Translations under genes and position numbers: made by a program | The notes under the pieces: model-generated | Seen by the model: the letters and a program-made list of their open reading frames with translations, nothing else | Database searches by the model: none | Told to the model about the DNA's origin: nothing | Assembly (NCBI GenBank): GCA_003139735.1 | Contig: PLGA01000620.1 | Coordinates: forward strand, 1 to 6,761 | Reading direction: 5' to 3' | Length of the DNA stretch: 6,761 bases | Origin: Bryobacterales bacterium | GTDB taxonomy: Bacteria > Acidobacteriota > Terriglobia > Bryobacterales > Bryobacteraceae | Part shown: positions 1-4,371 of the stretch, in pieces | How positions within the stretch are numbered: the first letter of the stretch is position 1 | Layout of the letters: every line of letters starts with the position of its first letter

Positions 1-383
1 CGGCCCAGTTCCTCGGCCAGGCGCGTGGCCGGGACCGCGTAAATGCGGTCGCCGGGAGCGATGTTGTCCACGCGCACCAACTCCCGCTCGATGATCAGGA
101 TGCCGCCCGGCTTCACTTCCGGCGAGAACCGCGCGTAGGCTTCCTGCGACATCGCCACCAGGATGTCCGGCTGGGTGATGTACGGATACAGAACCGGCTC
201 CCTCGACAGGATCACCTGGGCGCTCGAAGAGCCTCCCCGCGCTTCCGGGCCAAAGCTCTGCGTCATGGCCGCATAGCCGTCCTGAAAGATGGCGGCGGCC
301 TTGCCGATCACCGCCGCGGCGAGGATCACTCCCTGGCCGCCGAATCCGGCGATCCGAATCTCCGTTAGCATTCGCTGCAGCAT
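1..383 (-). CDS. korC: 2-oxoacid:ferredoxin oxidoreductase gamma subunit (KorC), 3'-truncated by the window edge
   Basis: This is the gamma subunit of the CoA-dependent 2-oxoacid:ferredoxin oxidoreductase encoded by the genes upstream. I translated it by hand because it has no stop codon inside the window; about 127 codons are visible of a family that is usually about 180-200 residues. Counting from the second in-frame ATG (371), the family motif GFGGQG lies at residues 9-14 and SFGPEARGG at 39-47, both hallmarks of gamma subunits. Two in-frame starts exist. The ATG at 383-381 (MLQRMLTEIRIAGF) lies 4 nt behind GGAGG at 392-388, whereas the ATG at 371-369 (MLTEIRIAGF) lies 16 nt from it, so I prefer 383. 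Either start overlaps the end of korB (by 19 or 7 nt), which points to translational coupling. Family assignment is firm; the start and substrate are inferred. Confidence 0.93.
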   Translation of the reverse strand, partial: MLQRMLTEIRIAGFGGQGVILAAAVIGKAAAIFQDGYAAMTQSFGPEARGGSSSAQVILSREPVLYPYITQPDILVAMSQEAYARFSPEVKPGGILIIERELVRVDNIAPGDRIYAVPATRLAEELG

Positions 384-1267
384 GCTTCCTCCGGTTCCAC
401 GTAACGGTCGCCCAGCGACTCGATCATTTGCGCCTTAAGCAACTCGAGGTAGTCGGGACGCTCGCGGTCCACGAATTTGCCGACGACGATTTCGCCGGTC
501 TTCGAAAGCGTGCACTCGCCCGTGGGCGCGCCGTTGCGGACCTTGCTCTTCGCCTTGTAATCCTTCATGGCATCCAGGCCGTCGCCCATCTTGTTGCGCC
601 GCTGGTAGAGCGTCGGGCAGGGCGAGATGACTTCGATAAAGCAGAAGCCCTTCTTCTTGAGGACCTCTTCCATGGAACGCGCGAGTTGCTTCACGTGGTA
701 AGTGGTCCAGCGCGCCACGTAGGAGGCTCCGGCGGCTTCGGCCAGGGCCACCAGGTTGAATGTCGGCTCGGAAACGCCATAGGGCGAGGTGGCCGTGATG
801 GCCGTAGCAGGCGTGGTGGGGGCCGTCTGGCCGCCCGTCATGGCGTAGATCATGTTGTTCACGCAGATCACCTTGAGATCCATATTGCGGCGCGCCGCGT
901 GAATGAAATGGTTCCCGCCGATGGCGAAGAGGTCGCCATCGCCCGAGTAAACCACCACCTGTAGCTCGGGATTGGCCAGCTTAAGCCCGGTGGCGAAGGG
1001 AATGGCGCGGCCGTGCGTGGTGTGGAACGAATCCAGGCGCGCGTAACCGGCCACCCGGCCGGTGCATCCGATGCCGGAAACGATGGCCACTTTGTCCAGA
1101 TTCGCCTTGGAATCGAGCAGCGCGCGCGTGAAGCAGTTGACGGTAGTGCCGATGCCGCATCCGGCGCACCAGATGTGCGGCATACGGTCCATGCGCAGGA
1201 ACGGCTCAACCGGGTTGCGGGCGCCTTCGGGGATTTCGTAGGGGATTTCGAGCGTCGCTTCGTTCAT
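365..1267 (-). CDS. korB: 2-oxoacid:ferredoxin oxidoreductase beta subunit (KorB), TPP-binding
   Basis: The beta subunit carries thiamine pyrophosphate and a [4Fe-4S] cluster and, with KorA, decarboxylates a 2-oxoacid to form acyl-CoA, probably 2-oxoglutarate to succinyl-CoA in the cytoplasm. The 300-residue product shows the TPP/Mg signature: GDGD at 109-112, followed by NN at 137-138 and TGGQ at 144-147. The four cysteines expected to hold the cluster are present: C34 and C37 (WCAGCG), C68 (GIGC) and C217 (SPCP). The ATG at 1267-1265 overlaps the korA stop as ATGA and has GGAGG 7 nt upstream (1279-1275), so the start is well supported. The last residues form a Cys-rich tail (C296, C297, C300) that I do not recognise as a family feature. 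It is encoded where the korC start region overlaps. Confidence 0.96.
   Translation of the reverse strand: MNEATLEIPYEIPEGARNPVEPFLRMDRMPHIWCAGCGIGTTVNCFTRALLDSKANLDKVAIVSGIGCTGRVAGYARLDSFHTTHGRAIPFATGLKLANPELQVVVYSGDGDLFAIGGNHFIHAARRNMDLKVICVNNMIYAMTGGQTAPTTPATAITATSPYGVSEPTFNLVALAEAAGASYVARWTTYHVKQLARSMEEVLKKKGFCFIEVISPCPTLYQRRNKMGDGLDAMKDYKAKSKVRNGAPTGECTLSKTGEIVVGKFVDRERPDYLELLKAQMIESLGDRYVEPEEACCSEC
388..392 (-). promoter_or_regulatory. Ribosome binding site of korC inside the korB coding end
   Basis: The minus strand reads GGAGG here, inside the last codons of korB. It lies 4 nt before the ATG at 383-381 and 16 nt before the in-frame ATG at 371-369, so it decides in favour of the upstream start for korC. 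Its position within korB suggests that korC is translated by ribosomes finishing korB. Confidence 0.6.
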
Positions 1268-2421
1268 TGGGCCGCCTCCACAATGGCCTTTAGAATGGCT
1301 TCGGGTTTGTGTACCGTGCCGCCCGCGTGCGATACCGGGATCACCTTGGCCTTGCCGGCCGCGGCCCGCTCCACTTCGTAGACCATCTGGCCCAGGTTGA
1401 TCTCGGGCACGACGAAAGCCTTCACGCGTCCCGCCAGCTCACGGATGCGCTCGGCGGGAAACGGCCATGCGGAAATCAGCCGGAACTTGCCGGCGCGGAT
1501 GCCGCGCTGCCGCGCCATCTGCAAAGCGCGCTGCGCCACGCGCGAGGTGATTCCGTAAGAGACCACCACCACGTCGGCGTCGTCAAGCCCCTCGGTCTCG
1601 CACAGGGCGCGGCCGTTGGCCAGCGGCTTCAGCTTATCCAAAAGGCGGCGCACCAGGCGATCCTGCGTCTCCACGTTCATGCTCGGATAACCGCGCTCGT
1701 CGTGGGTCAGGCCGGTGACATGGAAACGGTAGCCGTCGCCCGCTTTCACCATATCGGGGACCATGTCGCCCTTAGGTTCGAATGCCCGGAACTCCTCGGG
1801 CGGTTGGGTGGTGTAGCGCCGGGGAGTGACGGCGATCTTCTCCGCCTCGGGGATGACCACCTTTTCCGTCATGTGGCCGACGCACTCGTCGAGCATCATC
1901 ATGACCGGCACGCGAAATTCCTCGGACAGGTTGAAGGCCGTGATGGTGAGGTCGAAGCACTCCTGCGGCGAGTTGGGACAGAGCGCGATAATGCCGTAAT
2001 CGCCGTGCGATCCCCAGCGCGCCTGCATCATGTCCGCCTGCGCCGGCAGGGTGGGAAGGCCGGTCGAAGGACCGCCGCGCTGCACGTTGACGAAAACGCA
2101 GGGCGTCTCAGTCATGGCTGCGTAGCCGATGTGCTCCATCATCAGCGAAAAGCCCGGTCCGGAGGTGACGGTGAACGCCTTCGCGCCGCCCCACACGGCC
2201 CCCTGAATGGTGATGGAAGCGGCCAGTTCGTCTTCCATTTGGATAAAAATACCCCCAACGGTGGGGATGCGGGAGGCGAACCGTTCGACCACCTCGGTGG
2301 ATGGCGTAATGGGATAACCTGCGGCAAATCGCGCACCTGCTGCGAGGGTTCCCTCACAACAAGCGTGGTCACCGTCGATAAAATGAACACCTGTCAGCAC
2401 GCCTCTAGGGTCAGCGTGCAT
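1264..2421 (-). CDS. korA: 2-oxoglutarate:ferredoxin oxidoreductase alpha subunit (KorA)
   Basis: The alpha subunit supplies the pyrimidine-binding half of the TPP site and the substrate pocket. From the ATG at 2421-2419 the protein has 385 residues, close to the usual family length of about 375. It shows GYPITPST at 35-42, the QMEDE segment at 61-65 with the acidic residue expected to activate TPP, TSGPG at 86-90, RGGPSTGLPT at 115-124, and a C-terminal transketolase-like domain with PEINLGQM at 339-346. The GGPSTGLPT form is typical of the 2-oxoglutarate enzymes; branched-chain (VorB) enzymes usually have a GGPGLG form, so 2-oxoglutarate is the likely substrate, by inference. The frame stays open upstream to 2616, but that part only shadows korD. 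The start follows a G-rich stretch (GGGGGG) and overlaps the korD stop by 11 nt. Confidence 0.93.
   Translation of the reverse strand: MHADPRGVLTGVHFIDGDHACCEGTLAAGARFAAGYPITPSTEVVERFASRIPTVGGIFIQMEDELAASITIQGAVWGGAKAFTVTSGPGFSLMMEHIGYAAMTETPCVFVNVQRGGPSTGLPTLPAQADMMQARWGSHGDYGIIALCPNSPQECFDLTITAFNLSEEFRVPVMMMLDECVGHMTEKVVIPEAEKIAVTPRRYTTQPPEEFRAFEPKGDMVPDMVKAGDGYRFHVTGLTHDERGYPSMNVETQDRLVRRLLDKLKPLANGRALCETEGLDDADVVVVSYGITSRVAQRALQMARQRGIRAGKFRLISAWPFPAERIRELAGRVKAFVVPEINLGQMVYEVERAAAGKAKVIPVSHAGGTVHKPEAILKAIVEAAQ
1275..1279 (-). promoter_or_regulatory. Ribosome binding site of korB inside the korA coding end
   Basis: GGAGG on the minus strand, 7 nt before the korB ATG and within the last codons of korA. 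Together with the 4-nt ATGA stop/start overlap it supports the korB start and suggests coupled translation of the alpha and beta subunits, which are needed in equal amounts. Confidence 0.7.
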
Positions 2422-2629
2422 AGCGCCCCCCGAAGATGGCGAAGTCCGGGCAGTACATGCCGCACAGGTCGCAGCCGCTGCACTTCTCCGCCGAAACGAT
2501 GTGCGGTGGATGGTAACCCTTTGAATTGAAAGCAGAAGACAGAGCCAGGACGCGCGTCGGACAAAACTCCACGCAGAACCCACAACCCTTGCACCGCTCG
2601 GCCGTAATGGCGACAAAACCTTTAGCCAC
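2411..2629 (-). CDS. korD: 2x[4Fe-4S] ferredoxin subunit (KorD), GTG start
   Basis: This 72-residue protein is a bacterial-type ferredoxin with two cluster motifs: CKGCGFCVEFCP (C13, C16, C19, C23) and CSGCDLCGMYCP (C50, C53, C56, C60). It is the delta subunit that carries electrons between the alpha/beta TPP centre and the cell's ferredoxin pool. It is the first gene of the operon and ends 11 nt inside korA. The start is a GTG at 2629-2627 preceded by GGAGGG with 5 nt spacing. The frame remains open far upstream, to 3244, but that extension runs antisense to the secreted-protein gene and has no ferredoxin-like content. The start from GTG gives VAKGFVAITAERCKGCGFC, which matches the usual very short N-terminus before the first cluster. 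Confidence 0.93.
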   Translation of the reverse strand: MAKGFVAITAERCKGCGFCVEFCPTRVLALSSAFNSKGYHPPHIVSAEKCSGCDLCGMYCPDFAIFGGRYAR

Positions 2630-2722
2630 GAAAACCCTCCAAATAGGACTCGGGTGGTGGGGTTGCACGCTGAGGGCCACGGCGCGAGGAACCTTTCCGC
2701 ATCCGCTGGCTTCTAAAGAGAC
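2630..2722. other. Divergent intergenic region between korD and the secreted-protein gene
   Basis: These 93 bp separate the two divergent start codons and must contain or border both promoters unless transcription starts inside the genes. I looked for -35/-10 pairs on both strands. TTGCAC at 2663-2668 (plus) has no acceptable -10 at 16-18 nt, and the minus-strand TATTTG just before the korD ribosome binding site is too close to it. I see no convincing operator palindrome, riboswitch or small gene. Confidence 0.6.
2635..2640 (-). promoter_or_regulatory. Strong ribosome binding site deciding the GTG start of korD
   Basis: The minus strand reads GGAGGG, then TTTTC, then GTG. This near-perfect Shine-Dalgarno with 5-nt spacing is the main reason for starting korD at 2629 instead of at an upstream ATG in the same long open frame. 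Confidence 0.8.
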
Positions 2723-3787
2723 ATGCGGATTGTTCCAATGCTCGCCGCATTCGTGCTCGGAGCCGCCTGCGCATCCGCGCAGCCGGAACCCACCGCCGGG
2801 CAGGCGCGCCGCCTGCTGCAATCGCAGAGCCTTCTCAATAAGGCCTGGGGCGCGTGGTATGCCGGCGCCTCCCACAACCCTGCGCTGCGCGAGCCGCTCC
2901 TTGCGGCGCTCCGCAAAGCCCGGTCTCTGAGCGGCTCCGCGCGCGACAGCAAAGCCTACGCATACGTCCAGGCCTTGTTTGACGCGCTCATCCAGATTCC
3001 GGGCGTGGTCCCGAGCGAGGTCATTCTGCCGTTTGAAGCGAATTGGCGGCCAGAGATTCTGATCCTGCTCAGCCGCGATCCCCGCGGCGCCGAAAGCGAC
3101 CTGCTGGCCATGCGCGAACGCTCCATGCCGGAACCGGAATGGTACGCGGTCAACGCGCTGCTTTTCGCCATGAATTCGAAGCCCTTCTTCCAAAAAACGC
3201 TTCAGGAGATTCAGATCACGCGCCAATTTGTGATCCAGGATCATCTGGCGGTCTGGTGTGGGGGCACAACGGGGTGCGCCGTCTCAACCCGCAGCTTCCC
3301 CAAGGGGTTCCCGCCGATCGCGCTATACCAGTTCCCGGAAACGTGGGGCGAGACGGCGCAACCCGGCGACACTCTGCTCCTCGGTGGGCCGGTTGCGATC
3401 TGCTACCGCCGGACCGTGGTCCCCGCCGATGGAACTGCCGAGTGGAGCGAGTGTAAGGCTAACCCAACGGGTACCGGGCCTCGGCAGGTCCATCTGGCGC
3501 AGCTCTTCTCGGCGATCGACCTCCTTTCGGAGCGGCAGTCGGAGGAATTATTCCACCCCTGGACATTCATTAACTGGCACGGCATTGCGCAGGCGGCGGC
3601 CGAAATGGACAAATCGCTGGCTGAACAGGCTGCGTCGATTCAAGCCCTGGTCGAAAATGCGCAGAAGCGAGGCTTGGTGCAAGCCTCGGGGATGCGCCTC
3701 ACAATTAACACCACGGTCAATGACGTTCGAGAGAATCGGAGCGATCCCTTGCCGGCTATCGCCTCGCGCGAAATCGTCATCCCTTAG
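2723..3787 (+). CDS. Secreted protein of unknown function (354 aa)
   Basis: I do not recognise the family. The N-terminus is a clear Sec signal peptide (MRIVPMLAAFVLGAACASA, probable cleavage before Q20), so the mature protein of about 335 residues is exported. LGAAC resembles a lipobox but has Gly at -3, so a lipoprotein is less likely. Residues 25-170 look mostly helical and Ala/Leu-rich. A central part at 178-250 has four cysteines (C179, C185, C227, C244) and a Gly/Pro-rich, probably beta-rich segment. Residues 284-320 look like an amphipathic helix rich in Ala, Gln and Glu. An in-frame stop (TAA at 2714-2716) makes the ATG at 2723 the most upstream start; the AAAGAG before it is a weak ribosome binding site, and the ATG at 2738 would also leave a shorter signal peptide. 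Its stop lies 11 bp inside the converging tag gene. Confidence 0.8.
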   Translation: MRIVPMLAAFVLGAACASAQPEPTAGQARRLLQSQSLLNKAWGAWYAGASHNPALREPLLAALRKARSLSGSARDSKAYAYVQALFDALIQIPGVVPSEVILPFEANWRPEILILLSRDPRGAESDLLAMRERSMPEPEWYAVNALLFAMNSKPFFQKTLQEIQITRQFVIQDHLAVWCGGTTGCAVSTRSFPKGFPPIALYQFPETWGETAQPGDTLLLGGPVAICYRRTVVPADGTAEWSECKANPTGTGPRQVHLAQLFSAIDLLSERQSEELFHPWTFINWHGIAQAAAEMDKSLAEQAASIQALVENAQKRGLVQASGMRLTINTTVNDVRENRSDPLPAIASREIVIP

Positions 3788-4346
3788 AAGCTTTGTAGCG
3801 GAAGCATCCGGTCAGATGGTCGTTCACCATGCCCACCGCCTGCATGAACGCGTAACAGATCGTGGAACCCACGAACGTGAAGCCGCGTTTCTTGAGGTCC
3901 TTGCTCATGGCGTCGGATTCCGCGCTGCGCGCTGGCATGTCCTCCATCCGTCGCCATGCGTTCTTCAGCGGACGCCCGCCGGTGAATCGCCATACATAGG
4001 CGTCGAAAGAGCCGAACTCCTTTTGGACCGCCAGGAAGGCCCGCGCGTTTCGTACCGCCGCCGCCACCTTCAGCCGGTTGCGCACAATCCCCGCATCGGC
4101 CATCAGCGCCGCAGTCTTGTTGTCGCTGTAGCGGGCGATCTTGCTCGCGTCGAAGCCGTCGAAGGCCGCGCGGTACGCCGGACGCTTCTTGAGAATCGTC
4201 GCCCAGCTCAGGCCCGCCTGCGCGCCTTCCAGGATCAGAAACTCGAACAGCGCGCGGTCGTCGTGCACGGGTACGCCCCATTCGCGGTCGTGATACTCGA
4301 TCATCAAAGCGTCGCGGGCCCAGGCGCAACGCGCGGGTTCGCTCAT
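3777..4346 (-). CDS. tag: DNA-3-methyladenine glycosylase I
   Basis: This cytoplasmic base-excision-repair enzyme removes 3-methyladenine from alkylated DNA. The 189-residue product matches the E. coli Tag protein along its whole length from memory. It begins CAWARD..IEYHDREWGVP and contains EGAQAGLSW, DAGIVRNRLK, SDAMSKDLKKRGFTFVG, TICYAFMQAVG and NDHLTGC. The zinc ligands of the family are present (C7, H19, H177, C181), as are the residues aligned with the base-binding pocket (Y18, E40, W48). The ATG at 4346 follows GGAGG with 8-nt spacing (4359-4355). The gene begins 25 nt after the GH31 stop codon in the same direction, so it may be read from that transcript or from a promoter inside the end of the GH31 gene. 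Its 3' end overlaps the facing gene by 11 bp. Confidence 0.96.
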   Translation of the reverse strand: MSEPARCAWARDALMIEYHDREWGVPVHDDRALFEFLILEGAQAGLSWATILKKRPAYRAAFDGFDASKIARYSDNKTAALMADAGIVRNRLKVAAAVRNARAFLAVQKEFGSFDAYVWRFTGGRPLKNAWRRMEDMPARSAESDAMSKDLKKRGFTFVGSTICYAFMQAVGMVNDHLTGCFRYKASKG

Positions 4347-4354
4347 ACGAACAA

Positions 4355-4360
4355 CCTCCC
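4355..4360 (-). promoter_or_regulatory. Ribosome binding site of tag
   Basis: GGGAGG on the minus strand, 8 nt before the tag ATG. It lies in the 25-nt gap after the GH31 stop codon, which has room for a ribosome binding site but not for a complete promoter plus terminator. Confidence 0.65.
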
Positions 4361-4371
4361 CACCCGGCGGG

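Noticed and set aside
428..964. 178-residue plus-strand open frame antisense to korB
   Set aside because: Opposite-strand shadow of a gene with clear TPP and Fe-S motifs; composition is His/Arg/Gly-rich with no family signal.
1309..2529. 406-residue open frame on the plus strand, antisense to korA
   Set aside because: korA is certain from its motifs. The antisense translation is His/Arg-rich with no recognisable domain, as expected for an opposite-strand frame kept open by GC-rich codons.
2422..2616. N-terminal extension of korA (65 more residues to an upstream ATG)
   Set aside because: The extension lies over korD in another frame and reads as a low-quality Arg/Ser-rich sequence; family members start close to the HFIDG segment.
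2641..2722. Promoter boxes in the divergent region
   Set aside because: Candidate hexamers (TTGCAC on plus, TATTTG on minus) lack a partner at proper spacing, so no promoter is called.
2736..2770. Lipoprotein signal in the secreted protein (LGAAC)
   Set aside because: Gly at -3 does not fit the usual lipobox, and ASA before Q20 is a better signal peptidase I site.
3780..3830. Bidirectional terminator at the convergent gene ends
   Set aside because: I found no strong stem followed by a T-run on either strand near the overlapping stops.
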